From assembly GCA_910586485.1 (NCBI GenBank), contig CAJUIA010000025.1, positions 1 through 59,366 of the forward strand: 59,366 nt of DNA, read 5' to 3'. Numbering within the stretch: the first letter of the stretch is position 1; each line of letters opens with the position of its first letter. This document shows, one piece after another, positions 17,877 through 26,012 of the stretch. This DNA is from an uncultured Acetatifactor sp. GTDB taxonomy: Bacteria > Bacillota > Clostridia > Lachnospirales > Lachnospiraceae. The notes under the pieces were generated by a model. The model was not told the origin of the DNA, searched no databases, and saw only the letters and a program-made list of their open reading frames with translations. Made by a program: the position numbers and the translations under genes.

Positions 17877-17926
17877 AATCTATATGAGTAAATTTGAAGC
17901 TAATATGTTAAAAGGAGGACGTACCT

Positions 17927-19111
17927 TTGCTTGAGATTAAGACGAATGACGCTGAATCTGCGGCCAAGATAATCGTTGTCGGTGTGGGCGGCGCAGGTAA
18001 TAATGCTGTTAATAGAATGATCGACGAACAAATTGACGGAGTGGATTTTATAGGTGTCAATACCGATAAGCAGGCCCTGCAGCTCTGCAAGGCTCCCAAG
18101 CTTTTACAAATTGGAGAAAAGCTGACCAAGGGACTGGGAGCCGGAGCAAAGCCGGAGATTGGAGAGAAGGCTGCGGAGGAAAGCGCGGAGGAAATTTCCA
18201 CCGCATTAAAGGGGGCGGACATGGTGTTCGTTACCTGCGGGATGGGCGGCGGCACCGGCACCGGGGCGGCGCCTGTGGTTGCCAGGCTGGCTAAGGAGAT
18301 GGGGATTTTAACGGTTGGCGTTGTGACAAAGCCCTTTCGCTTTGAGGCAAAGGCCAGGATGGTCAATGCTTTAAGTGGTATCGAGCATATTAAGGAGCAT
18401 GTGGATACCCTGATTGTGATTCCCAATGACAAGCTTTTGGAGATTGTGGACAGGCGTACCACCATGCCGGAGGCGCTTAAGAAGGCGGATGAGGTCCTTC
18501 AGCAGGCGGTGCAGGGCATTACGGACCTGATTAATGTGCCTGCCGTGATCAACCTTGACTTTGCGGATGTGCAGACCGTTATGAAGGACAAGGGTATTGC
18601 CCATATCGGCATCGGCGAAGGCAAGGGTGACGATAAGGCGCTGGATGCAGTCAAGATGGCGGTGGAGAGCCCTCTGTTGGAGACTACCATCACCGGCGCA
18701 AGTCATGTGATCATCAATGTTTCGGGAGATATTACGCTGGCTGATGCCAATGATGCAGCCAGCTATGTGCAGAATCTGGCGGGCGAGGAAGTCAATATTA
18801 TCTTCGGTGCCATGTATGATGCCGCCAAGTCTGACAGCTGTACGATTACGGTGATTGCCACAGGCTTGGAGGACGCGTCGGCCAATGTGGGCTTACAGCC
18901 CAGACTGGGGGCAGGATCGGCTTACAGACCGCCCACCTCACATATGATGCCCAATTCCCTCAAGGGAATGAACATACAGCCCGGCGTGGGTACTCAGCCC
19001 ACCGGTCAGCCGGCGCCCAGACCGGTTCCGGGTATTCAGAAGCCGGTGGACATCAGAAGCTCCGTGGAAGAGAAGAGCCTGAAGATTCCGGATTTTTTGC
19101 AGAGAAAATAG
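17927..19111 (+). CDS. ftsZ: Cell division protein FtsZ
   Basis: The 394-residue tubulin homologue has VGGAGNNAVNRM at the N-terminus, the tubulin signature GGGTGTGAAP (about residues 105-114), NLDFADV with the T7-loop, a proline/glutamine-rich linker (about 320-375) and a conserved C-terminal peptide (KIPDFLQRK) that binds membrane tethers. The start is TTG 17927, preceded by AAAGGAGG at ideal spacing. It polymerises with GTP to form the Z-ring. No FtsA is in the window, so tethering may rely on SepF or other proteins encoded elsewhere. Confidence 0.98.
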   Translation: MLEIKTNDAESAAKIIVVGVGGAGNNAVNRMIDEQIDGVDFIGVNTDKQALQLCKAPKLLQIGEKLTKGLGAGAKPEIGEKAAEESAEEISTALKGADMVFVTCGMGGGTGTGAAPVVARLAKEMGILTVGVVTKPFRFEAKARMVNALSGIEHIKEHVDTLIVIPNDKLLEIVDRRTTMPEALKKADEVLQQAVQGITDLINVPAVINLDFADVQTVMKDKGIAHIGIGEGKGDDKALDAVKMAVESPLLETTITGASHVIINVSGDITLADANDAASYVQNLAGEEVNIIFGAMYDAAKSDSCTITVIATGLEDASANVGLQPRLGAGSAYRPPTSHMMPNSLKGMNIQPGVGTQPTGQPAPRPVPGIQKPVDIRSSVEEKSLKIPDFLQRK

Positions 19112-19123
19112 TAAAGGTGAATA

Positions 19124-19176
19124 GCAAAAAAAAGAAGTACCTGTGTGCTGAAAACGGCACATGGGTATTTTTTTGC
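19124..19176 (+). terminator. Terminator after ftsZ
   Basis: GCAAAAAAAAGAAGTACC and TGTGTGC pair with GGCACATGGGTATTTTTTTGC around a short loop; A and T runs on both sides suggest bidirectional use. It separates ftsZ from spoIIGA. Confidence 0.8.
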
Positions 19177-19297
19177 GGTAAAGTGCCTGCCTGCGGATAT
19201 TTCTCTTTTTGTCGAATAAAATTGCTTTTTTCTGACGGGCTTTTGACAAATTCCATACAGACATCCCTTTATAATCATTATCAAAAGGATGATGCCG

Positions 19298-20185
19298 ATG
19301 CGTTATGAATTATATGTAGACAGTCTGTTCCTGGTCAATTTTGTTATGAACCTCTATATACTGCTGCTGGTGGATCGAAGCACCCTGCGGGCGGCAAGGC
19401 CAGGAAGACTGCTGCTGGCGGCCGCACTTGGGGGAGGATGTTACCTTTTCATGTTTCTGATGAGCCTGCCTGTGCCCTTAAAATTGTTCTTAGGGGCGGC
19501 GGGAACGGTGGGAATGCTGCCTGTGGCCTTTCCCGTGAAGGGCTTAAGAAGTCTTCTTAAGCTCACGGAAAGGATGCTTGTTTTTTCCTTCTGCATGGGC
19601 GGGGCCTTGATTTTTCTGCTTCGTACCATTCCTATAAAAGAAGGAATGCTGACCGGTATCTTTGGCGTTCTTCTGGCAGGCTTCGTTTTATTCCTTTTTC
19701 TGGGGCGCTTTCCCTGGGAGTCAAGGCAGGCGGAGGGGATCTGCCCGGTAACTTTGATCCGGGGAGAAAGAAAGGTCACGGTGCAGGCACTGATTGATTC
19801 GGGGAACAGCCTGGTGGAGCCCATCAGCGGCAAACCGGTGAGCGTGGTGGACGAGGAAGTGTTTCGGAAGCTATGGGAAGAGGGCGGGCAGCTGTACAGA
19901 GTAATCCCTTACCACAGCATCGGGAAAAAGAGAGGAATTTTGGAAGGGTATCTTTTGCCAAAGCTGCAGGTGGAGCTTCATGGAATGCAAAAGGAGTTCC
20001 GGGATGTCTGTATCGCGGTGAGTACAGAGAAGATTTCGACAGCAGACGTGTCGGAGGCAGAATCCGTAAATATGATTTTGAATCCCCGGCTTTTGAAGAA
20101 CGAAAAACGGGGAAGCCTTAAAAAGGGCAGAAATGGGGATGAATATGATATTAAAGGTGGCAATACCGGGAAGAATGAAGTTTAA
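19298..20185 (+). CDS. spoIIGA: Sporulation sigma-E factor-processing peptidase
   Basis: The roughly 295-residue protein has five predicted membrane segments in the first half (ELYVDSLFLVNFVMNLYIL to GMLTGIFGVLLAGFVLFLFLG) and a soluble aspartic-protease half containing the catalytic loop LIDSGNSL with D167. This is the SpoIIGA architecture. It cleaves pro-sigma-E in the mother cell after septation. ATG 19298 is preferred (AAAAGG 9 bases upstream, MRYELYVDSLFLVN matches the usual start); ATGs at 19289 and 19292 are alternatives. Its 3' end overlaps sigE by about 50 bases. Confidence 0.93.
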   Translation: MRYELYVDSLFLVNFVMNLYILLLVDRSTLRAARPGRLLLAAALGGGCYLFMFLMSLPVPLKLFLGAAGTVGMLPVAFPVKGLRSLLKLTERMLVFSFCMGGALIFLLRTIPIKEGMLTGIFGVLLAGFVLFLFLGRFPWESRQAEGICPVTLIRGERKVTVQALIDSGNSLVEPISGKPVSVVDEEVFRKLWEEGGQLYRVIPYHSIGKKRGILEGYLLPKLQVELHGMQKEFRDVCIAVSTEKISTADVSEAESVNMILNPRLLKNEKRGSLKKGRNGDEYDIKGGNTGKNEV

Positions 20186-20882
20186 GATGATACGCAGGGA
20201 AAATCCGTTCTTTGGCAGAAAGAACGAGATTCATTACATAGGCGGGGCAGAGGTCCTTCCGCCGCCCCTGGAGGTGGAACAGGAAAGCCAGGTGATCAGT
20301 GATCTGGGCACGGAGGTGGACGCGGAGGCAAAGGCTACTCTGATCGAGCATAATCTGCGTCTGGTGGTTTATATTGCAAAAAAATTTGATAATACGGGAG
20401 TAGGAGTGGAGGATCTGATTTCCATCGGGACCATCGGCTTAATCAAGTCCATCAATACCTTTAAGCCGGAGCGGAACATTAAGCTTGCCACTTACGCGTC
20501 TCGCTGTATTGAAAATGAGATATTGATGTATCTGCGGCGCAACAGCAGGATTCGGCAGGAAGTTTCCCTGGATGAGCCGCTGAATGTGGACTGGGACGGA
20601 AACGAGTTGCTGCTGTCGGATATTCTGGGGACGGACGAGGACGTGATCTATCGTGATCTGGAAAACGAGGTGGAGCGTAAGCTGCTGCTGGGGGCCATCA
20701 GCAAGCTTTCGGAGCGGGAGAAGATGATTATCAATCTTCGCTTTGGCTTAGGGAACAGGGAAGGCCAGGAGATGACGCAAAAGGAAGTGGCTGCCATGCT
20801 GGGAATTTCCCAGTCCTACATATCCAGGCTGGAAAAGAAGATCATGAGGCAGTTAAAGAAGGAGATGAGCCTGCAGAGCTGA
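20133..20882 (+). CDS. sigE: RNA polymerase sporulation sigma factor sigma-E
   Basis: The 249-residue sigma-70 family protein has an amphipathic pro-sequence (first about 30 residues), the processing neighbourhood NEIHYIGGAEVLPPP, region 2 (NLRLVVYIAKKF, DLISIGTIGLIKSI, LATYASRCIENEILMYLRR) and region 4.2 HTH (QKEVAAMLGISQSYISRLEKKI). It is the early mother-cell sigma factor, activated by the SpoIIGA encoded just upstream. Several in-frame ATGs (20133, 20139, 20145) could start it. In most Clostridia sigG follows directly, but here it is about 19.5 kb away. Confidence 0.97.
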   Translation: MGMNMILKVAIPGRMKFKMIRRENPFFGRKNEIHYIGGAEVLPPPLEVEQESQVISDLGTEVDAEAKATLIEHNLRLVVYIAKKFDNTGVGVEDLISIGTIGLIKSINTFKPERNIKLATYASRCIENEILMYLRRNSRIRQEVSLDEPLNVDWDGNELLLSDILGTDEDVIYRDLENEVERKLLLGAISKLSEREKMIINLRFGLGNREGQEMTQKEVAAMLGISQSYISRLEKKIMRQLKKEMSLQS

Positions 20883-20956
20883 TACCTGCCGCCTGTTACC
20901 CGACTGCGGGATGTCTGAAGGGAATACTTTAATTTTTTGTTTCAGGATAAAACAGC

Positions 20957-20985
20957 TTGAAAGGGGCAGAATGATAGTATATACT
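20957..20985 (+). promoter_or_regulatory. Promoter upstream of the small conserved ORF
   Basis: TTGAAA (20957-20962), a 17-base spacer and TATACT (20980-20985) lie 64 bases before the ATG at 21049. This begins a new transcription unit after sigE. Confidence 0.6.
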
Positions 20986-21048
20986 AAAATCATTCAGAGA
21001 TTGTTTGTGCCGACATAGCGGAACTTATGAAAGCGCGGCACGGGGGTT

Positions 21049-21354
21049 ATGGTGATTAACAGAAGCGATATTCTTTCCATGGAATATTTAAAAAAATCTG
21101 AGTATACAGGGTGCCATCAGGGAATGCGTTACCGCCTGGAGGGCGTGGCGGGAGAATCAGAGGGAAAAAAACTGCGCTGCACGGTATGGCCGGAGCCCTT
21201 TAATTATGTTACAACGCCCGAAGAATCAAAGGAAAGGGCGGAGTTTTCTTTTGATGAGGACGGTGTCACGGATGCGGTGGCATGGATGAACGACAGGCTG
21301 TTCGAGGAAAAGGATAAGTGGGAACACGCGGCGGAGCACTGGGACAGCTATTGA
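21049..21354 (+). CDS. Small conserved-looking hypothetical protein
   Basis: The 101-residue protein is acidic and soluble, with no membrane segment. It begins NRSDILSMEYLKKSEYTG and ends DAVAWMNDRLFEE...HWDSY. I have an impression of similar short proteins in Lachnospiraceae but cannot name a domain. It has its own promoter and lies 13 bases before a VanZ-like gene, so the two may be co-expressed. Start ATG 21049 versus GTG 21052 is not settled; the GGGGGTT upstream is a weak SD. Confidence 0.6.
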   Translation: MVINRSDILSMEYLKKSEYTGCHQGMRYRLEGVAGESEGKKLRCTVWPEPFNYVTTPEESKERAEFSFDEDGVTDAVAWMNDRLFEEKDKWEHAAEHWDSY

Positions 21355-21367
21355 TGAAGGAGCATTA

Positions 21368-21922
21368 ATGATCAAATATATAGATGCGGATATGTCGCAG
21401 GCCTTAGGGTATCTGCCCTATGGCCTGGCGGTAGGGCTTCCGGCGGCCGTGTTTGTGGTATGGCTTGTGAACATGGTGAGAAAAAGGAAGCAGAAGCCGC
21501 CAGTAAAGTGGGTACCGGTCACGGTGTTTTGTGTTTACATTGCCGTGATGCTGGCCATCACTTTTTTGTCCAGGGAGAGCGGAAGCAGGTCTGACGTGCT
21601 GGATCTGGAGCTGTTTTCCACCTGGGGAATCAATGACAGAAACAACGCCTTTGTCATAGAGAATGTTTTGCTGTTCATTCCCTATGGCTTTCTTTACTGT
21701 TGGAATTTTCCGCGTAAGCTGCGGATTCTCCGGTGTACGCTTTTAGGAGCGGTGACCAGTCTGGGCATTGAGACCATGCAGCTTTTGACGGGCAGAGGGT
21801 ATTTTCAGATTGACGATATTGTTACCAATACGCTGGGAGCCCTGATCGGCGGGCTGCTTTATGTGATTTTCAGCGCGCTGGGAAGGCTTTTCACGGCGCA
21901 CGGCAGCAAAAATACAAAGTAA
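21368..21922 (+). CDS. VanZ family membrane protein
   Basis: The 184-residue protein has about five membrane helices. FLSRESGSRSDVLDLELFSTW, then VLLFIPYGFLYCW and GIETMQLLTGRGYFQIDDIVTNTLGALIG match the VanZ-like domain, in which the ExxQ and DxxDxxxNTxGxxxG motifs are diagnostic. VanZ of the vanA cluster gives low-level teicoplanin resistance; chromosomal relatives are of unknown function. ATGAAGGAGC supplies a strong SD. No other van genes are nearby. Confidence 0.88.
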   Translation: MIKYIDADMSQALGYLPYGLAVGLPAAVFVVWLVNMVRKRKQKPPVKWVPVTVFCVYIAVMLAITFLSRESGSRSDVLDLELFSTWGINDRNNAFVIENVLLFIPYGFLYCWNFPRKLRILRCTLLGAVTSLGIETMQLLTGRGYFQIDDIVTNTLGALIGGLLYVIFSALGRLFTAHGSKNTK

Positions 21923-22001
21923 GAGAAACAAAGAGTCTGGCAAAGCGGGCGTTATTTTGATATACTATATTTACCCAGTACAGGAAGGCAGGTATACACA
22001 T

Positions 22002-22526
22002 ATGGATTTAAATATACAGATAACGGATATGGCCGGAGCATATATTGAACATTCTATGGTAATCTCTAATTTCCTGATTAAAGTTGGAAGTCAAATGCAG
22101 GATAGTCTATGTAGAATATTCGGTGACAACGTTCAGTATAAATGGACGGTGAACGGCGAAGAAAAAACAGTTATTCCGGATGTGTCCATTAATTGCCGAT
22201 TCCGCAACAGGCGTGGGAACTCATTCTTCAATAATCCGCGTTTTGTTATGGAGGTTTTAAGTCCGTCAACAGAAAATTATGACCGTAGAGAAAAGATGGA
22301 ATTATACCGCACCCAGGAAATTGATGAATACTGGATTGCCGACTGGAGAAAGAAACAGATAGAAATATATGTCCTTGATTATGAAAAAGATGAGCCAAAA
22401 TATTACCTGTTTTGCACGGTTACAGAGAAAAACAAAGAAGATTTAAGGCTTGTGCATTTTCCAAACGTAAAAATAACGTTTGATGAATTATTCAGTGGTA
22501 TAGACTATGAGACGGAAAATTTTTAA
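22002..22526 (+). CDS. Uma2 family (DUF820) PD-(D/E)XK nuclease-like protein
   Basis: The 174-residue protein contains IPDVSI, FVMEVLSPSTENYDRREKMELY and EYWIADWRKKQIEIYVL, the signature run of the Uma2/DUF820 restriction-endonuclease-fold family; Asp in PDVS and Glu in MEVLSPS are the presumed metal ligands. Activity of these proteins is unproven; many occur in accessory islands. ATG 22002 fits family length and has GGAAGG upstream, although the frame is open from 21957. Codons are more AT-rich than the dcw genes. Confidence 0.8.
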   Translation: MDLNIQITDMAGAYIEHSMVISNFLIKVGSQMQDSLCRIFGDNVQYKWTVNGEEKTVIPDVSINCRFRNRRGNSFFNNPRFVMEVLSPSTENYDRREKMELYRTQEIDEYWIADWRKKQIEIYVLDYEKDEPKYYLFCTVTEKNKEDLRLVHFPNVKITFDELFSGIDYETENF

Positions 22527-22584
22527 GGCAGCTGGGCAGCGGCATGGAAGTTTAAATATGACATGCCGCCCATTTTTATAAAAA

Positions 22585-22929
22585 CTATTCCTGCTCAGGG
22601 TATGTATAGTATTGCTTTTCTTTCAAATATTTTTCCCAATCTTGCTCTTGACGCAATACTCGTAGAATATGGATTTCTTTTTCAAGATCTTTCACTATAT
22701 AAAAAATGATGGAAGGAGGGAATGGTTTCTTGAAGATAGTGTACGAACGGTAATAAATATGGGTATTGCCAAAGATGCCGCCCAGAAAGCCGATTTCTCT
22801 GATTTCTCGATTCATATCACATTCAAATCGGTCTGCCCGTTCGCTGCCAAATTCCTGTTCAATATAATCGGCAATATCTGTCACGTCATAGATTGCCTCC
22901 CATGTTAAAACAACCTTACGCTCTTGCAC
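22585..22929 (-). CDS. RelE/ParE-family toxin
   Basis: The 114-residue protein reads VVLTWEAIYDVTDIADYIEQEFG, then ADRFECDMNREI and SIIFYIVKDLEKEIHILRVLRQEQDWEKYL, the alpha/beta layout of ParE/RelE toxins (helical hairpin followed by a sheet, with Arg near the end). Start GTG 22929 has AGGAA upstream and overlaps the antitoxin stop by 14 bases, the usual toxin-antitoxin coupling. Whether it cleaves mRNA (RelE) or poisons gyrase (ParE) cannot be told. Confidence 0.75.
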   Translation of the reverse strand: MQERKVVLTWEAIYDVTDIADYIEQEFGSERADRFECDMNREIREIGFLGGIFGNTHIYYRSYTIFKKPFPPSIIFYIVKDLEKEIHILRVLRQEQDWEKYLKEKQYYTYPEQE

Positions 22930-23089
22930 TTTTTTTCCTGTTCCGCAATTCTCTGATTTTTTGAAAGGCCTCGTCAAGTGGGAGTTCCCTTCCTGCCTCC
23001 ATATCATCAATGCCTTTGTCGAGAATTCTCATTAGGTATTCGTCTTCCTGTGAAGTGTTCATTTTTCTATTGTTCAAAGCTGTATCCAT
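22916..23089 (-). CDS. Antitoxin partner of the RelE/ParE-type toxin
   Basis: The 57-residue acidic protein (start ATG 23089 with TATGAGG upstream; an in-frame ATG at 23137 would give 73 residues) ends LPLDEAFQKIRELRNRKKSARA. That is the toxin-wrapping helix pattern of short antitoxins upstream of ParE-like toxins. No clear DNA-binding domain is visible. The call rests mainly on position and coupling to the toxin gene. Confidence 0.65.
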   Translation of the reverse strand: MDTALNNRKMNTSQEDEYLMRILDKGIDDMEAGRELPLDEAFQKIRELRNRKKSARA

Positions 23090-23255
23090 AAAGTACCTCA
23101 TATCATATTTTTTAACATTATTGGCATTTCCATTCAAATTTATTTTATCATATAAAAGAATAAAACGAAAGTGAATTTTAAGATTAAGCAGAAAAATAAT
23201 GGAGTATTGTCCTGTTTAAGGATACCAATGTAATTAACCAGCGTGAAATATTGTT

Positions 23256-23339
23256 GGCGGAGAGGTCACGCGCTTTAACGAGTCGGTGGCAGATAAAACC
23301 GCAGTGTTCGTCTCCCACCGGATGAGCAGCTGCCTATAG
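23256..23339 (+). pseudogene. Relic of an ABC transporter ATPase C-terminal region
   Basis: In the frame 23256-23339 the sequence encodes RFNESVADKTAVFVSHRMSSC and then a stop. This resembles the segment after Walker B in ABC exporters (Y..FNE..K.KTAIFISHR(L/M)SSC) including the H-loop His. Nothing upstream or downstream extends the match, so it is a short remnant of a lost gene within the accessory strip. Confidence 0.5.
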
Positions 23340-23413
23340 TGATTGGGGATATTGTGAGTTTTTGTTTAAGTAATCATTTTATATAATTTCATTAACAAAT
23401 AAAGGAGTACATT

Positions 23414-23638
23414 ATGGAGTACGGAACAGTCAGGTTACGGATAGAAGAGATTTTGCAGGAAAAGAAGATTAGTAAGAATAAGATATGCAAAGAACTGGAT
23501 ATTCCAAGGACTAATTTTAATCGTTATTGCCGCGGGCAGTTTCAACGGTTGGATATAGGGTTAATCTGTAAACTGTGTTATTACTTGGAAGTGGAGGCAG
23601 GAGATCTCATTGTTTATGTCAGACCGCAAAGTAAATAA
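23414..23638 (+). CDS. Cro/C1-type HTH regulator
   Basis: The 74-residue protein is a single XRE-type helix-turn-helix domain: KNKICKELDIPRTNFNRYCRGQ (helices 2-3), then LDIGLICKLCYYLEVEAGDLIVYV, as in the YozG/HTH_26 small regulators. AAAGGAG is 7 bases before the ATG. A terminator follows. No operator is evident; it could be a leftover of the island between sigE and the sugar cluster. Confidence 0.85.
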   Translation: MEYGTVRLRIEEILQEKKISKNKICKELDIPRTNFNRYCRGQFQRLDIGLICKLCYYLEVEAGDLIVYVRPQSK

Positions 23639-23665
23639 AACAGTATCATTGTATTAGGATACTTG

Positions 23666-23697
23666 GGCACTTGCCATAACAGCAGGTGCTTTTTTTG
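23666..23697 (+). terminator. Terminator after the small HTH gene
   Basis: GCACTTGC (23667-23674) pairs with GCAGGTGC (23682-23689, one G-U) and is followed by TTTTTTT. It ends the small regulator transcript. Confidence 0.75.
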
Positions 23698-23814
23698 TGC
23701 TTTTTTCAGGGGCCTTTGGGTTAATGCGCTATGAGGCGGCAGCGACTGGTCAAAGGCCTGCGCCTATCCACAATGCCAACACAAATGAAAGCGCTTACAT
23801 ACAAAACAGATATA

Positions 23815-23828
23815 TGCAACCGATTGTT
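23815..23828 (+). promoter_or_regulatory. Upstream LacI-type operator
   Basis: TGCAACCGATTGTT matches 12 of 14 bases of the perfect site at 23881 and lies 66 bases (about six helical turns) upstream of it. The phasing suits looping by a tetrameric LacI repressor. Confidence 0.55.
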
Positions 23829-23880
23829 CTTGATGTAAATTTGTATAAAATATACAAATTCAAATAGCTGATTTTGCGAA

Positions 23881-23917
23881 TGCAACCGATTGCATACCGT
23901 GAAATTGGTGGTATAAT
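23881..23917 (+). promoter_or_regulatory. Promoter with overlapping LacI-type operator for the sugar cluster
   Basis: The site TGCAACCGATTGCA (23881-23894) is a near-perfect palindrome with the central CG typical of LacI-family operators. It covers the -35 TTGCAT (23890-23895), which is followed by a 16-base spacer and a perfect TATAAT (23912-23917). A bound repressor would block polymerase. The likely repressor is the LacI-family protein at 39377-40408. Confidence 0.7.
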
Positions 23918-23947
23918 AAAACAAAAATCAGATCGGGAAGTTGAGGG

Positions 23948-25981
23948 ATGCAGATGGGGATAGATCGAGGCATGAGAGCGGCAGCACTGCTGCTTACGGG
24001 GACACTGACAGTCTTTGCCGCGGCCTGCGGCAGCGGGCAGGAGCCGGCGGAGGTCAGCAGCTCTCCGGAGAGCGGGCCGCAAAGTGCCGTTGGAGGGTGT
24101 GAAACTATGGAGAGCGGAGCCTTTGAGAATGAGGCGGCATCAGAGCTGACGCCGGAACGGCTTTTACAGGCCGATTTCCTGCTATACAATGTGGACTGTG
24201 CATCGGCGGACCCGGCTGCCTTTGCGGAAGGTCAAATCTGCGGCCTGTATCAGTCCGTCAGCGATCAGGCTTATGGAGCGGATGAGGGATCGGGGATGAC
24301 CTGGGGATACCGGCAGGCAGCTTACATGGTGAGGGAAGAGGATCATCTGGGAGAAGGACCCTTGTCCGGCAAGTGGACCATCAAAGAAGAGGATTATCCG
24401 CCGGGCGGCGCGGAGATGGGGTTTGCCTATGACTTTCAGCTCCCGCCAGGCGAGTATCAGGTGACGGTGGGCTTTTATAATCCCTTTGGCCCCAGAAGGA
24501 TTGATGTGGACTGCGAGGGCGAAAGAAAGGTGGAAGGGGAGAAGCTGCTGCGCTACCGTCTCACGGAGAAACAGTTTGATGTGAAGGTGGATGACGGAGA
24601 ACTGAATCTGAAGGTATATAACGAAAACGGCAAGCGCGCCATGGACATCCCGATCTTAAGCTATATCCGGATTGCAATGGTTCCGGAGTATACGGGGGAG
24701 CTGCTGGAGCTGGCACTGGAAAAATACACGGCTCAAGACAGGGAATTTTATACTAAGGCTTCTTATGAGAGATATGAGCAGGCCGTAAGGGCCGCAGAAG
24801 CATTGAGCAGGCAGGCATCAGCAAAAGAGGCAGATTATAAAGATAAATTTATGGAATTAAAGGAGGGCTATACCTTGTTGGAAGAAAAATACAGATATGA
24901 TTCCTTTCGTCCAGGAGAGCAGTGGCGGGACACAGAAAACGATCTGATCCAGGCCCATGGCGGGCAGGTGCAGCAGATGACAATTACGGATGAAGAAACT
25001 GGCCAGGCGGTCAGCAGGTGGATCTGGGTAGGCGAGGATAAGACGGCCGGAGCCAGAGGCGGCATCCGGGCTTACAGCTCTGAGGATCTGTATAACTGGC
25101 AGTATGAAGGTATCATTATGCGCAATGTCTCTTCACGGGAGCAGCTGGATACGGAGGACTATTTTAAGGAGCTTTACGCCGGATATACCAGGGATCAGCT
25201 GGACAATGTGTATCGCTGTCTGGATGCAGACAGCGCCATTATCGAACGGCCCAAGCTGATCTATAACGAGAAGACAAAGCAGTATGTGCTGTGGTTTCAT
25301 GCGGATGGGCCTACGGATACCAGCGACAGCAGCTATGCGGCAGCCAGTGCAGGAGTTGCAGTCAGCGATTCTCCCTTTGGCCCCTATCGCTTCATTGACC
25401 GATACCGGCTGAATGTCTGCCCTGAGGATCAGGAGGATATGTATCCTTCCAGCAGAGGGATGGCCAGGGATATGAATCTTTTTGTGGATGAAGACCAGAC
25501 GGCGTACATTATTTATTCCAGCGAAGAGAATCTGACCCTTTACATATCAAAGCTGAATGAAGAGTACACCTATCTTGCCACGCCGCCGGAGGAGGCGGTT
25601 TACGGCGAGGATTTTATCCGCCTTTATCCGGGAGCCCAGAGGGAGGCACCGGCAGTCTTTGTAAAGGACGGAAGCTATTATCTGTTGTCATCGGGATGTA
25701 CCGGCTGGGCTCCCAATCAGGCAAGATATTATAAAAGTGATTCCATGCTGGGAGAATGGGAGAATATGGGGGATCCCTGTATCGGGGATGATAAGCTGAC
25801 CACCTTTGACTCCCAGAGCACCTGTGTCTTTGAGGCTCCGTCAGGAGAGCTGATTTATATGGGGGACCGGTGGAACAGCGATAATCTGGGCGACTCCCGC
25901 TATATCTGGCTTCCTGTGGAATTCTCGGAGGACGGAAGGATGGAATTAAGGTGGCTTGATGAGTGGAAGTATGAGCAATAG
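23948..25981 (+). CDS. GH43-like glycoside hydrolase lipoprotein (possible exo-beta-1,3-galactanase)
   Basis: The 677-residue protein has a lipoprotein signal ending FAAAC27, a beta-sandwich carbohydrate-binding/malectin-like region (about residues 90-240), a helical FIVAR-like segment (about 255-310) and a five-bladed-propeller-type hydrolase domain to the end. QAHGGQ, IERPKLIYN with E433, SRGMARDMNLF, REAPAVF, TSGCTGWAP-like SSGCTGWAP, SQS with Q623 and IYMGDRW resemble GH43 subfamilies 24/34, which include exo-beta-1,3-galactanases where a Gln is proposed as base. The domain would act at the outer membrane surface. The substrate is inferred. It is the first gene of the LacI-operator-controlled cluster. 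Confidence 0.75.
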   Translation: MQMGIDRGMRAAALLLTGTLTVFAAACGSGQEPAEVSSSPESGPQSAVGGCETMESGAFENEAASELTPERLLQADFLLYNVDCASADPAAFAEGQICGLYQSVSDQAYGADEGSGMTWGYRQAAYMVREEDHLGEGPLSGKWTIKEEDYPPGGAEMGFAYDFQLPPGEYQVTVGFYNPFGPRRIDVDCEGERKVEGEKLLRYRLTEKQFDVKVDDGELNLKVYNENGKRAMDIPILSYIRIAMVPEYTGELLELALEKYTAQDREFYTKASYERYEQAVRAAEALSRQASAKEADYKDKFMELKEGYTLLEEKYRYDSFRPGEQWRDTENDLIQAHGGQVQQMTITDEETGQAVSRWIWVGEDKTAGARGGIRAYSSEDLYNWQYEGIIMRNVSSREQLDTEDYFKELYAGYTRDQLDNVYRCLDADSAIIERPKLIYNEKTKQYVLWFHADGPTDTSDSSYAAASAGVAVSDSPFGPYRFIDRYRLNVCPEDQEDMYPSSRGMARDMNLFVDEDQTAYIIYSSEENLTLYISKLNEEYTYLATPPEEAVYGEDFIRLYPGAQREAPAVFVKDGSYYLLSSGCTGWAPNQARYYKSDSMLGEWENMGDPCIGDDKLTTFDSQSTCVFEAPSGELIYMGDRWNSDNLGDSRYIWLPVEFSEDGRMELRWLDEWKYEQ

Positions 25982-26012
25982 CACGAATCTGAAGAAAGGC
26001 ATGGTCACGAAT

